64,000 bases of DNA from Neisseria dentiae (lineage in GTDB: Bacteria > Pseudomonadota > Gammaproteobacteria > Burkholderiales > Neisseriaceae): contig NZ_JANIKQ010000001.1 of assembly GCF_024580525.1 (NCBI RefSeq), positions 186,001 to 250,000 on the forward strand. The letters run 5' to 3'. Shown piece after piece: positions 1 to 8,462 of this stretch. The notes under the pieces were generated by a model. It saw only the letters and a list, made by a program, of their open reading frames with translations. It had not been told where the DNA came from and ran no database searches. Position numbers and translations under genes: made by a program. Position 1 is the stretch's first letter. The number at the start of each line of letters is the position of its first letter.

Positions 1-2621
1 TGCATCTTCTTGCCACTGTTTTGGGCATCTGCAACCCATTTCTGAAACGGCGTTTCCTCCGGCATTTTCATGATTTCAGGGTCAATAGATTTCTGCCCCT
101 TAATACGCTCCAACCAGTGCGCGTATTGCTCCAAATCAATCAGCCCTTCAGACAAGGCACGGTTAGCCAACTCCAATTCCGCCGCAAAATCCACCACCCC
201 CGAAGGCTTGGCAAACTGCGACACCAATTCGAGATACTTGGCCACCGACTTATTCAAATCGGTTTGCGCATCGGCCGCTTTGGCCGCTTCCAACGCTTCT
301 TTCTGCCGCGCTTCATCCCACGTTTTAAATTCAGGCAAAGACAACAGATTGGCTTGCTCGGTAATGGTTTTACCGAAGTTTTCCATCTGCAATTTGGCTT
401 GGATTTTGGCTTTCTCAATGCGTTGGTTAAAGTTTTCCGCCCATTTGTCAAACGCCGACGGCTCAAACGCACCGAAACCGCCCGCACTCGCCGAATCCAA
501 GCTGCCGTGCCCTTTTTCAGCAAACTGCCGCTGCAAATCGTTGGCCTTTTTAATCCACAAATCGGCAAACTGCCGCGCCGTCATGTGGCGGTTGCCGCCG
601 TTTTGCGATACCGCCGCCTGCGCCCTGCCGCGGCTCATGATGGTAGCCAGCGCATCAATCACGTTTTTATCGGGATTGGACAATAAAGCCGCAGCACCGC
701 CCCAGCCTTGTTGATGGCCCAAATAGTATTCGCCCGCCGTCAAATCGCGCCCGAGCCGACGGCGCAGCTTGGCACTCTGTGCAGCATGGTGCTTTCGTAC
801 CGCTAAGAACGATTTTTCCAAATCGTATGCGCCCGCCCTGGTCAAGCCGTAATCGCGCAGATATTGCGGCATTACTTGGAAATGCCCCAACGCACCCGAT
901 TTCTCATTCAACAGGTCTTTACCGCTGGCACTCTCGATTTGATACAACGCAAGCCATTTGGCAGGGTCTTCGCCGTATTTTTTCGCAAGCGCGGCCAATT
1001 TCTGCTGGTTTTGGCTCAAGCTGCTGCCTTTGCCGCTGCCGCGCTTGGATTCGGACAACCTTTCCGCATCATGGCGTTTTTCCAGCAGCTTGATTTCTTT
1101 TTCCGCCGCAGCCACTGATTCACGGCTGGCTCCGGAGTTGCGCAAATCATTGAGACGCTTCCGGGCTTCGGTCAACTCTTCAACGCGCCGTTGCTCCTTA
1201 CTTAAATTCTGCGTGGTCAAGCGCATAAAATAATCCTGCGCTTCTACACCCTTTCGCCCCGCGTCGGCCAAATACTTTTCGCCCCACGCCACCGCATCTT
1301 CGATTTCTATTTCACGCTTGATTCGTTCGCGTTCAGCTTCCAAGCGTTTTTTCTCGGCAGGCGAATAGGTTTGATACAGACCACCGTAAAGCCCGCTGCC
1401 GCCAAGCACTGCGCCGCCCGCTGAAAGCCGTTTTTCCACGTCGGCAAGCTGCTGCTGCAAAGTCTGTTTTCGCCCTACCGATTTCATGGCTTCCCACGCA
1501 CCGGAAGCCGCGTTTTTAATATTCAGCCAGCCTTGCTCGATAAAGCCCAAGTTTTCAATCACGCGCTTGGACATTTCGGCGGATTCGGCGGCGTATTTCT
1601 TTTGCACCAATGCCACCGCCTCTTGTTCGCGGCCTTGTTCCTGCAAGGCTTTCACTTGGGCGTACACGTCCGCAGTCATGCTTTGATAGGTGCGCGACAA
1701 AGCAACCACGGCTTTCAGCGGGTCGTTGGCGATTTCGGTGTATTTCTCAACCAAATCGCCGATACTGTCTCCGGTTGCCTGTGATTGCAGCGTTACCGAT
1801 TCGGCAAACTGTCGGTAGTTTTCCGCGCCGACGGCACCGCTTTTCACGAATGCCAACACGGCTTCGCGCGCATCGCCATAACTGCCGGTGGTTTTACCCG
1901 CCGCGTCGGCGGCATCTTGCAGACGGCCTGCCGAAATACCCGCGCTCTCTCCGGCCAAAATCAAGGCGTTTTGATAGGCACGGGATTCTTCTCCGCCTTT
2001 GTACATGGCATACGCCAACGCGCCTACCGCACCCGTTGCTCCGGCCATCGCAAGGCGCGCGGGCGTAATCACCGACGCCAAACCCTTAAACATCGTGCCG
2101 AAGCCGCCGAACGAATCGCGCAACTGTCCGCCTTGCTGTAAGGCAATCAGCAAGGGATTCTGCCCGCCCGCAAGCTGGGTTACCACGTCGGTAAGCTGCG
2201 CAGGAACCTGCCGCAAGGCATTGTTGTACTGGCCTTGAGAAATGGTGTTACGCTTGGTTTTGGCATTCAGCGCATCAAGCTGTTTCAACAGCGGGTCAAG
2301 GCGGGATTGATCTACGCCGCGCTGGTTCGCCAACGCTTCGTAATATTCGCGGCTGGCTTTTCCGCCGGCAGTCAGCAGTGCGATATCGCGCTTGATGCTG
2401 TTTTCCAATGCTCGGCTGCTGCGCTCTACACGCTTTGCCGCCGCATCGGCCGCTTTGGCAGCGCCATCCGCCCCCGCAGCAACTTTGTCGATTCCCGCCG
2501 CCGCCTGTGCGCCCGCTCTCTGCCCCGCGCCGCCCAAGGTATGCAGTGATTTTTTCGCTTTATCTACACCGCGTTCCACGCCGGAAACGTCGGCAGATAT
2601 GACAATTTTTGAATCAGCCAT
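1..2621 (-). CDS. Phage tail tape-measure protein with lytic transglycosylase motif (partial)
   Basis: The frame is open from the ATG at 2621 to the left edge, so only the first 873 codons are visible. The N-terminus (MADSKIVISADVSGVERG) and a long alanine-rich helical part are typical of lambda gpH-like tape-measure proteins, which set tail length and act in DNA injection. Near residues 545-585 the protein reads LALYQIES and then SGALGHFQVMP. This is the pattern of a soluble lytic transglycosylase domain with catalytic Glu at about 563, so the tail tip may digest peptidoglycan. The start overlaps the stop of the upstream chaperone gene by 8 nt. Assignment by motif and position is firm; the C-terminus is outside the window. 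Confidence 0.88.
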   Translation of the reverse strand, partial: MADSKIVISADVSGVERGVDKAKKSLHTLGGAGQRAGAQAAAGIDKVAAGADGAAKAADAAAKRVERSSRALENSIKRDIALLTAGGKASREYYEALANQRGVDQSRLDPLLKQLDALNAKTKRNTISQGQYNNALRQVPAQLTDVVTQLAGGQNPLLIALQQGGQLRDSFGGFGTMFKGLASVITPARLAMAGATGAVGALAYAMYKGGEESRAYQNALILAGESAGISAGRLQDAADAAGKTTGSYGDAREAVLAFVKSGAVGAENYRQFAESVTLQSQATGDSIGDLVEKYTEIANDPLKAVVALSRTYQSMTADVYAQVKALQEQGREQEAVALVQKKYAAESAEMSKRVIENLGFIEQGWLNIKNAASGAWEAMKSVGRKQTLQQQLADVEKRLSAGGAVLGGSGLYGGLYQTYSPAEKKRLEAERERIKREIEIEDAVAWGEKYLADAGRKGVEAQDYFMRLTTQNLSKEQRRVEELTEARKRLNDLRNSGASRESVAAAEKEIKLLEKRHDAERLSESKRGSGKGSSLSQNQQKLAALAKKYGEDPAKWLALYQIESASGKDLLNEKSGALGHFQVMPQYLRDYGLTRAGAYDLEKSFLAVRKHHAAQSAKLRRRLGRDLTAGEYYLGHQQGWGGAAALLSNPDKNVIDALATIMSRGRAQAAVSQNGGNRHMTARQFADLWIKKANDLQRQFAEKGHGSLDSASAGGFGAFEPSAFDKWAENFNQRIEKAKIQAKLQMENFGKTITEQANLLSLPEFKTWDEARQKEALEAAKAADAQTDLNKSVAKYLELVSQFAKPSGVVDFAAELELANRALSEGLIDLEQYAHWLERIKGQKSIDPEIMKMPEETPFQKWVADAQNSGKKM

Positions 2622-2916
2622 TTTCTTTTTCCCGCCACATCGCCAAAACTTCGGCTTCCATAATCTGAATATCGTCAAACAATACGCCACGGCGTTTGCG
2701 CTTAATGCCGCGCATATCCATCACCGCCGCCAACGCCTGATAATCCAAACCGTAGACACCGCCGAAACCGACACGCCATTGCGTCGATACCGCCCCGAAA
2801 AGCTGCACCGCCTGCCAGTTGCACGGCCACACGCCCACCACGTCTTCTTCGCCGTAGTCGTCTTCGCCGAAACCGAACGCATCCATTTCGGCTTTGGATG
2901 TGGTTTCGGTATACAT
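2614..2916 (-). CDS. Tail assembly chaperone, downstream (T-like) frame, DUF1799-like
   Basis: About 100 residues beginning MYTETTSKAEMDAFGFGEDD. It lies between the gpG-like gene and the tape-measure gene, the place of lambda T. It resembles the DUF1799 phage family. The frame is exactly -1 relative to the upstream gene and stays open back to the slippery heptamer at 2937-2943. It is therefore probably made mainly as the C-terminal part of a frameshifted G-GT fusion. The ATG at 2916 has no clear Shine-Dalgarno, which supports the fusion reading. The role is inferred from lambda: keeping the tape-measure protein ready for tail-tube assembly. Confidence 0.75.
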   Translation of the reverse strand: MYTETTSKAEMDAFGFGEDDYGEEDVVGVWPCNWQAVQLFGAVSTQWRVGFGGVYGLDYQALAAVMDMRGIKRKRRGVLFDDIQIMEAEVLAMWREKENG

Positions 2917-2933
2917 GGCACGCGCGGCGGCGG

Positions 2934-3248
2934 TCAGTTTCCCACGCGGGCTTTAAATATTTCGTCTTGGTAGGCCGCAATCACTACGGCACCCGACATC
3001 GGGTAATTGTCCAACATGATTAACACGTTTTCGCGGTTAAACGGCTCCTGCAAATCCCAGCCCAACGCAATATCCATCACCACGTCGATATTCTGCTTGT
3101 CGTCCAAACCTTCCCAAAAGGCTTTCATTTCTTCCGCGCCGCGGTGCTTAAAATCAAATTCCACTGCCGCGCCATCTTGCGAACCGGCCACGGGAATCAT
3201 CACGGTATGCTTAAAAGTTGCATCGGGTTTCAATTTCAATTTATTCAT
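2934..3248 (-). CDS. Tail assembly chaperone, upstream (gpG-like) frame
   Basis: A 104-residue protein beginning MNKLKLKPDATFKHTVMIP, with ...AYQDEIFKARVGN at the end. Size, position between the tail tube and tape-measure genes, and the frameshift site at its stop codon fit the lambda gpG family of tail assembly chaperones. The ATG at 3248 is preceded by TTGGAAACAAAC. A TTG at 3263 would add five residues but is less likely. The short form and the frameshifted fusion would both be made from this start. Function is by family and synteny, not by direct motif. Confidence 0.8.
   Translation of the reverse strand: MNKLKLKPDATFKHTVMIPVAGSQDGAAVEFDFKHRGAEEMKAFWEGLDDKQNIDVVMDIALGWDLQEPFNRENVLIMLDNYPMSGAVVIAAYQDEIFKARVGN
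2937..2943 (-). other. Programmed -1 frameshift slippery site
   Basis: The minus strand reads GTG GGA AAC TGA, so the heptamer G GGA AAC (type X XXY YYZ) sits in the zero frame directly before the gpG-like stop codon at 2934-2936. Slipping back one base gives CTG ACC GCC and continues in frame into MYTETTS of the 2614-2916 reading frame. Lambda uses GGGAAAG at the same gene junction. The frame match is seen directly; the efficiency is unknown. Confidence 0.85.
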
Positions 3249-3286
3249 GTTTGTTTCCAACAAAAGGGCGGGAATCCGCCCTGTGT

Positions 3287-3934
3287 TTAAGATGCCGCGT
3301 AACGGTTTAACTTACCCGTCAACGCATACGCTATGTTGATTTTCATGCCTTCGTTACGGGTCATCGTCGGCGTTTCATTGACCGACAAATAGCCGATATA
3401 GGCAATCTGATCGCCTTTTTTCAAGCGCACCAACATAGGCGTCTCAAGACCGGAATTACTCGCCTCCAAAGCTGCCTGATAGCCGGGCAACGTTACATCG
3501 TCGCCAACAGCAATCTGAATCGACATCGGCGATTTCGTGGTCGGCATTTGGCGGTCGTAATCATCTTCTAAAAAACCGTGATCCCAATACTGTTGGTCGC
3601 CCCCAGAAGTAGTGAAGTCCAGCACTTGGGTAAGCTGCGTCCACTTCTTAACTTTGCGAACCGTGCCCACACCGCCGCCGGCAGGGAATTTGTTAACGTC
3701 GGTCGTATTGATGCCGATGAGGTTAAAAGTGCTGGTAGTAATACCACTCACTTTAAACACACGCCCGCTCAATTCGCCCCAGCCGCTTGTCAGCAGCACA
3801 AAATCGCCGTTTTGCAGGCCGTGCGCGTTGGCAGTCAGCACCGCTTCTGCTGCATTTGTGGCAACTGTTACCTTTTTCTCGGTATCCAGCTCGCCAATAT
3901 GGACGGTCGCGCCATTCGGTAAGGTCAAAGCCAT
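3287..3934 (-). CDS. Major tail tube protein (gpV-like)
   Basis: A 215-residue protein starting MALTLPNGATVHIGELD, with GGAG eight bases before the ATG at 3934. The middle (KKWTQLTQVLDFTTSGGDQQYWDHGFLEDDYDRQMP interval, about residues 95-130) and the end (MKINIAYALTGKLNRYAAS) match the pattern of lambdoid tail tube subunits, which stack into the tube that DNA passes through. It lies between the tail terminator and chaperone genes, as V does in lambda. The frame is open upstream to 4021, but that extension runs through a DUS terminator and is not real. Confidence 0.8.
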   Translation of the reverse strand: MALTLPNGATVHIGELDTEKKVTVATNAAEAVLTANAHGLQNGDFVLLTSGWGELSGRVFKVSGITTSTFNLIGINTTDVNKFPAGGGVGTVRKVKKWTQLTQVLDFTTSGGDQQYWDHGFLEDDYDRQMPTTKSPMSIQIAVGDDVTLPGYQAALEASNSGLETPMLVRLKKGDQIAYIGYLSVNETPTMTRNEGMKINIAYALTGKLNRYAAS

Positions 3935-3983
3935 AGGTAAACTCCAATAAAAAAGCCCACACAAAGGCGGGCGGAAAAACAAA

Positions 3984-4009
3984 AGGCCGTCTGAAAATTC
4001 AGACGGCCT
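3984..4009 (-). terminator. Inverted-DUS hairpin between tail terminator and tail tube genes
   Basis: AGGCCGTCTGAA and its reverse complement are separated by two bases, giving a perfect 12-bp stem. The stop codon of the upstream gene (3999-4001) lies inside the right arm. As a terminator within the late operon it would need antitermination to be read through. Confidence 0.6.
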
Positions 4010-4424
4010 CAACTGATTCAAAACAAACCAAATGCCAAACTTGCTGATAGTAGGCGGTTACTTTTTCGCCGCTGTCATCATAGGCAATTTGCAGGTTTTC
4101 AGGCTCAAAGGCTTCGATTTCAAATTGTTGCAACTGCAAATCGGGATGTTTGAAAAACAGCGTTTCCGCTTCTTTCAGCATCGATTCGGCCACTGTATCG
4201 GCACTTTCGTTTGCCTGCACGCACAACATCACCACCAACCGAACATCATGGCGGTAGACAGGGCTGATACCTTTCCGCTCGCTGCGCCTGCCGTCGATAT
4301 AAACCACCACGCAAGGCAGTTCCGACTGCGCAGGGGCTATGGCGCGGTTGTGATACACACGCCGAAACTTGGTTTTCAGCAAGGCCGCCGCCGCTTCGCG
4401 GATTTCAGTAAGTTGGTGTTTCAT
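3999..4424 (-). CDS. Tail terminator protein (gpU-like)
   Basis: A 141-residue protein starting MKHQLTEIREAAAALLKTKF, with GGAG upstream of the ATG. Features of the gpU family are the N-terminal helix, the PCVVVYIDGRRSERK strand region and an acidic C-terminal half. gpU-type proteins cap the finished tail tube. The last codons GCC GTC TGA come from a DUS, so the uptake sequence supplies the C-terminal Ala-Val and the stop. The start overlaps the preceding joining-protein gene by 20 nt. Order and length agree with the family; no catalytic residues are expected. Confidence 0.65.
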   Translation of the reverse strand: MKHQLTEIREAAAALLKTKFRRVYHNRAIAPAQSELPCVVVYIDGRRSERKGISPVYRHDVRLVVMLCVQANESADTVAESMLKEAETLFFKHPDLQLQQFEIEAFEPENLQIAYDDSGEKVTAYYQQVWHLVCFESVEAV

Positions 4425-4710
4425 GCTGCTTACTCCGCAACTGGATAACGGCTATACCCGTGCCATCGAGCGCGATTTCCGCCACAGTATATTCAACACC
4501 GCGCACGTTAATCACAGCCGACTTGGTGTTTTCAGGCAACGACGATTCGGCAACGATTAGCCGCGGATCAGCATTGCCCACCGCAAAACCGTATGCGCCG
4601 TCGGGCGCGTATTCACGGTCGAACACCGCCGGCACTTCCACACCGCCAATTTGCACGGTTTCGCCGAAATCCGCAAGATTGGTAAATACGCCCAAAGGCT
4701 CTTTAAACAT
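4405..4710 (-). CDS. Head-tail joining protein (gpFII-like)
   Basis: A 101-residue protein starting MFKEPLGVFTNLADFGETVQIGG. The ATG at 4710 overlaps the stop of the upstream gene by 8 nt and follows AAGGCGG. Small size, a beta-rich sequence (VEVPAVFDREYAPDGAYGFAVGNADPRLIVAES) and position between capsid and tail terminator genes fit lambda FII-type joining proteins at the neck. The frame is open upstream to 4839 but overlaps another coding frame there, so the internal ATG is preferred. Confidence 0.6.
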   Translation of the reverse strand: MFKEPLGVFTNLADFGETVQIGGVEVPAVFDREYAPDGAYGFAVGNADPRLIVAESSLPENTKSAVINVRGVEYTVAEIALDGTGIAVIQLRSKQHETPTY

Positions 4711-4957
4711 TTTCGCCGCCTTCGGGCTGTTTGCCGCCTTCGGGCTGTTTATCGCCTTCGGGATTGCCATCAGGCTGTTTGTTGTCGCCGTTACCCTGTT
4801 TGCCGCCGCATTTTTTCGGTGCTTCAGTTTCTTCTGCAAACAATTGACTGATCAACGCATCGGCAATATGCACCGGCACTTGCGTCGGCGTGTCGGCCTT
4901 GATTACTTCGCCACCGGCAAAAATATCGCGCGCTGTTTTAATCCAACGTGTACTCAT
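4703..4957 (-). CDS. Small phage protein with PEGG repeats, FI position
   Basis: An 84-residue protein starting MSTRWIKTARDIFAGGEVIKADTP, with GGAG before the ATG. The N-terminal half resembles short phage head proteins that follow the capsid gene (FI position in lambda; DUF7210-like). The C-terminal third is low-complexity, with KQPEGG/DKQPEGG repeats also visible as DNA repeats at about 4720-4790. Repeat number could vary by slippage. The function is unknown; a packaging or head-joining role is inferred from position only. Confidence 0.55.
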   Translation of the reverse strand: MSTRWIKTARDIFAGGEVIKADTPTQVPVHIADALISQLFAEETEAPKKCGGKQGNGDNKQPDGNPEGDKQPEGGKQPEGGENV

Positions 4958-4980
4958 TATTTAAGCTCCATCAATGCAAC

Positions 4981-5007
4981 AGGCCGCCTGAAAGTTTCAG
5001 ACGGCCT
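4981..5007 (-). terminator. Inverted-DUS hairpin after the capsid gene
   Basis: AGGCCGCCTGAAA, one base, TTTCAGACGGCCT: a 13-bp stem with one G-T-type mismatch, just downstream of the capsid stop codon on the minus strand. It is another terminator-like structure inside the late operon. Confidence 0.55.
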
Positions 5008-5035
5008 GCCGCCGGTTTGAAAATCAGCCGTTAAA

Positions 5036-6925
5036 TCAGCCGGTAACGATATCTTTAATCGCAGCAAACGATTCGGCGTGCCGCACGGCAATATCCACGT
5101 CTTGCAGGGTAGTGATACGCACCGCACCCTTATTGCTTTGGGTGTACGGGTCAACAATCACATCCAACACGCCCCAATGCGCGATAATCAAATCAGCCCA
5201 GTTGCCGAAAATCAGCGGGCTGCATTTACCGCTTGCGCTGCCTTTAGTCAGGTTGGAAGGCACTTGATTAGATACCGCGCAACGGTAGCCGTTTAACGGC
5301 GTTTCGCCGTCCTGCCAAATGTAACCGCTCACACCGTCGGCTTTCAGCTTGGTTTTCAGCTGGCCGCGGACTTTGGTGTTGGTCAGGTAAGCCAAATCGC
5401 CCAAATCGGCATTGGCGGCGGCAATAGCGGTTTCCAAAGCGACAATATGTTTCCATTCCAGCTCACCGCCGTTGGTATCAATAGCCACCGTACCGATACC
5501 GTTGGTATTCAGGATACCGGTTGGCTGGTTGCTGCTGCCCGTGCCGGCAATGGCCGCCAAATCGATGCCCAGCATCATTGATTTAATCAGTTCCGCGCGG
5601 GCAAACTGTTCAGCGGAAAGCGAACTTTGCAGAATAAACTTGCGGCTCAATTCGGTATTTGCCGTAACGGTTTTCGGTTTCAGGCTGAATTGGCCGAACG
5701 TAGCATTGCTTTCAGACGCCGCGCCGTTTTCATCCACCCACGTTACGCTGTTGCCGGTAAGCTGTTTGGGAATGGTGATATCACCAACCAAGCCGTCCAA
5801 CACGGTTGCACCCAGCTGCGCCACCGACAAACGGTTGCGCAGCATTTCCACAAACAGATCGGGGCGCAATTCGTTGGCAACGGTATGGCCGCCGTTGGCC
5901 GCCGTACCCTTGCTGTATGCGCGGGCGGATAACAAATCGGTCGGCACAAAGAAACCCGCCGCATCGCGCCCGAAACGCTTGGCTAGCTCTTGCGATACTT
6001 CGCGCTCCAAGCCGGCATTCGACCAATCATTTTTAGATGCCGCACCCAATGCGCGCAGCAAACTAAACTCGCGTTTTTCGTTTTCATTCATGCCGATATC
6101 GTCAGACGTTACCGTGGGCGTGGTTTTCATGTTTTCCATGATGGCGGCGCGTAATTGCGCTTCGTTACCGCCTTCAGAAATCACTTTTTCCGCCAACGCC
6201 ACGCCGCCATGCGACTCGTAGGCGCGGCCGATGGCCAGCAGGCCGGATACGCGGGCGCGTTCGTCTTGCATACCGCGCTCGGCGGTGTTGTTGGGGTCGG
6301 CTGCTACAACAGCCGCTGAGGTGTTTTGCTCTTTGCTCATACTTCTGTTTCCTTTATCGGATTCGGGGTTATCAACAGGGTTTTCAGGGGTTGCCGCAGG
6401 TTCAGACGGCACGGGTTCAACACTACGGCCTACGCCGACGGTGGTATCGGCAGGCACGGTTACAAAACTGATTTCATACGGTTGCCAGCGCATCGCGGTA
6501 AACGTCAGCTTTTCAGATTCCACACTCTGCTTAAGATCAGAAATGTTGTATCCCACGCTGATATGGCGCAGCAAGCCGTCTTGCACGTCCTGCCATTTTT
6601 CGTCGGCGCGCGGGCTATGGCCGAAGCGGATAAGCGCACGACCTTTTTTATCGGCATCAATCCATGCACGCTCGATTACACCGATATGCTTATCCCAATC
6701 ATGGTTAAACAGCACCGCGCCGCCGTCATTCAGGCGGCTTAAATCTACCGCCCCCGCATCATGGCTCAACACTTCATCGCCATACCACCGCGCTACCGGC
6801 TCTTCGCTGGAAAAGGCTACTTCTACAGTTCGCTTTTCGGTATCCACACTTTCACGCTGAAAAACGGCAAATCGGCTCTGATTCTGCAATTTGGATTTAT
6901 CCGGTTTTTCGGTTTTATTCGTCAT
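5036..6925 (-). CDS. Prohead protease - HK97-fold major capsid fusion protein
   Basis: A 629-residue fusion. Residues 15-165 form a prohead protease of family S78: candidate catalytic residues are His75 (LFNHDWD), Ser123 (RHISVGY) and Glu151 (PYEISFVTVP). Residues 170-195 are a proline/glutamate linker. Residues about 196-290 look like a helical scaffold (delta) segment, and about 310-629 are an HK97-type major capsid protein (AGFFVPTDLLSARAYSKGT, then TWVDENGAASESNATFGQ). HK97 encodes protease and capsid separately; here they are one frame, a known variant. An internal ATG at codon 196 has a strong Shine-Dalgarno, so capsid may also be made alone. The ATG at 6925 overlaps the portal gene by 11 nt. 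Confidence 0.9.
   Translation of the reverse strand: MTNKTEKPDKSKLQNQSRFAVFQRESVDTEKRTVEVAFSSEEPVARWYGDEVLSHDAGAVDLSRLNDGGAVLFNHDWDKHIGVIERAWIDADKKGRALIRFGHSPRADEKWQDVQDGLLRHISVGYNISDLKQSVESEKLTFTAMRWQPYEISFVTVPADTTVGVGRSVEPVPSEPAATPENPVDNPESDKGNRSMSKEQNTSAAVVAADPNNTAERGMQDERARVSGLLAIGRAYESHGGVALAEKVISEGGNEAQLRAAIMENMKTTPTVTSDDIGMNENEKREFSLLRALGAASKNDWSNAGLEREVSQELAKRFGRDAAGFFVPTDLLSARAYSKGTAANGGHTVANELRPDLFVEMLRNRLSVAQLGATVLDGLVGDITIPKQLTGNSVTWVDENGAASESNATFGQFSLKPKTVTANTELSRKFILQSSLSAEQFARAELIKSMMLGIDLAAIAGTGSSNQPTGILNTNGIGTVAIDTNGGELEWKHIVALETAIAAANADLGDLAYLTNTKVRGQLKTKLKADGVSGYIWQDGETPLNGYRCAVSNQVPSNLTKGSASGKCSPLIFGNWADLIIAHWGVLDVIVDPYTQSNKGAVRITTLQDVDIAVRHAESFAAIKDIVTG
6338..6355 (-). 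promoter_or_regulatory. Internal translation start for free capsid precursor
   Basis: On the minus strand AAAGGAAAC precedes an in-frame ATG (codon 196, MSKEQNTSA) with good spacing. The start falls exactly between the protease domain and the scaffold/capsid part, so translation here would give capsid precursor without protease and could set the ratio of the two. The ribosome site is seen; its use is inferred. Confidence 0.5.
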
Positions 6926-8453
6926 CTTGGTTTTCCTGTGTTAGGGTTTCAGACGGCCTTTGCACCGATATGCCTTTCTCGGCCAAAAGCTGGTTTTCCT
7001 GTTCTATTTGCGCCACTACGTCGTCAAAATCCACGCCCAATTCATCGGCAATGGCGCGACGGGATTTAACACTCAAAGCGACTGCTTCTTTATGGGCGTT
7101 GATATCTTTCAGCGGGTCAACCCATGCCCAGCGGCGGCCTTGCCATTGATGGTTTCGGAATTTATCCAGCTTGGCAGCGGGCAGCGCATTGCCGGAGGCG
7201 GTTTTAATCGCACCTTTCAAGAGGGCCGCCGCTATCCAGCGGTCAAATACGTCGTACAAAAACGCTTCGGTAAACCAGTTTTGTAAAGCCATCCATGCGT
7301 CGCGCTCTTCCAGCGTCCCGCTACGGATGCTGGAAAAATTAACACCCTCAAGGTCGTTGGCCAAAGAGTGGTAAGCCACCCCCATACCGCTGGCAATACC
7401 GCGCAGGCTCGCCTTAACGAATGCGTCGTAATTTGCGTGCGGGTAGTCGGGATTAAACGGCGTGAAGTCGTAACCCTGCGGCAATTCGTGGAACGTTCCC
7501 GGCTCCGCTGAATCAATTAAATCCACCCCGCCGCGGCCGTTATCCTGCTCTTGGCCGTCAATCGGCGGTAAAAAGTTATCGGCTTCTTCGGTTTGTTTGA
7601 AAAAGCCCATTTTGGAAGCACCAATACGCGCCGCAATAATCGCCGCTTCCTGATAACCACCCAAGTTTTGCAGGCCGATAATCGCCGATGCCACCCACGG
7701 GAAACCGCGCCGCTGTTCGGGGCGGTCGCGCAGGTAGATATGGCTGATTTCACTCGCCGGCACACGCTCGCGCAGATTGCCTACCTGCGCCGTTAAATGG
7801 CTTTCGCCCGGATGCGTGGTGCGCAGCCAGTAAGCAACGGGTCGGCTGTATTCGTTTAATTCCACGCCCATACGCACGGCGTTTTGCCCGTATTGCGCAG
7901 GTCTGTTGTAATCGGTATCGAGCCGGTCGATATCCAGCACCTGCACGGCGTAGCCGTAGCCGTTATCAAATCCGCCGATATGCCGCACCAGCGCTTCGCC
8001 GTCGCGGGCAACCGAGCGTAACAACAGCCGCTGCACATCAGCAAAAGACAATGTGCCGGTAACATCACACACCCCGCGCCGAGTCCAGCGGTAAAAAGCC
8101 GTTTCGATGGCACGGTTGGCCAACGTGTCGGGTTTGTCGCTGGTATCCATCGGAACACGCATCTGCAAGGAAAATCCCTCACGGCCAACGATGTTGTTTT
8201 CGACCATCTGCAAGAACTTGCGCATATAGTCGTTATCGCGGGCAAGGCTGCGGGCGCGGGCGCGCAATTTGTCCAAATCGGTGCGGGCCAGCGCATCGGC
8301 CGACCAGTTTTGCGGCTGCCAAGATTTCAGCGACCCAAACGGCCTTGCCCCGGCAAAGCTGCGACGGTTGCCTGATTTCGGCTCCGTTGACTTTTTGCCG
8401 AACATGCGCGAAAAAAAACCGCGCTTTTGCACGGTTGGTTGATTGGTTGGCAT
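6915..8453 (-). CDS. Phage portal protein, lambda gpB family
   Basis: A 512-residue protein starting MPTNQPTVQKRGFFSRMFGK, with AGGGAAAG before the ATG. Diagnostic stretches are ARARSLARDNDYMRKFLQMVENNIVG, GFPWVASAIIGLQNLGGYQEAAIIAARIGASKMGF (middle) and YDAFVKASLRGIASGMGVAYHSLANDLEGVNFSS, all characteristic of the lambda-type portal family. The portal forms the dodecameric ring at the head vertex through which the terminase packages DNA. It lies between the gpW-like gene and the capsid fusion, as in lambda. Confidence 0.92.
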   Translation of the reverse strand: MPTNQPTVQKRGFFSRMFGKKSTEPKSGNRRSFAGARPFGSLKSWQPQNWSADALARTDLDKLRARARSLARDNDYMRKFLQMVENNIVGREGFSLQMRVPMDTSDKPDTLANRAIETAFYRWTRRGVCDVTGTLSFADVQRLLLRSVARDGEALVRHIGGFDNGYGYAVQVLDIDRLDTDYNRPAQYGQNAVRMGVELNEYSRPVAYWLRTTHPGESHLTAQVGNLRERVPASEISHIYLRDRPEQRRGFPWVASAIIGLQNLGGYQEAAIIAARIGASKMGFFKQTEEADNFLPPIDGQEQDNGRGGVDLIDSAEPGTFHELPQGYDFTPFNPDYPHANYDAFVKASLRGIASGMGVAYHSLANDLEGVNFSSIRSGTLEERDAWMALQNWFTEAFLYDVFDRWIAAALLKGAIKTASGNALPAAKLDKFRNHQWQGRRWAWVDPLKDINAHKEAVALSVKSRRAIADELGVDFDDVVAQIEQENQLLAEKGISVQRPSETLTQENQDDE

Positions 8454-8462
8454 AATCTTTCC

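Noticed and set aside
21..2549. Several plus-strand open frames over the tape-measure gene
   Set aside because: They are antisense shadows of the long minus-strand frame, which has phage protein motifs, and they lack ribosome sites.
5412..6221. 269-codon plus-strand open frame
   Set aside because: Antisense to the capsid fusion gene.
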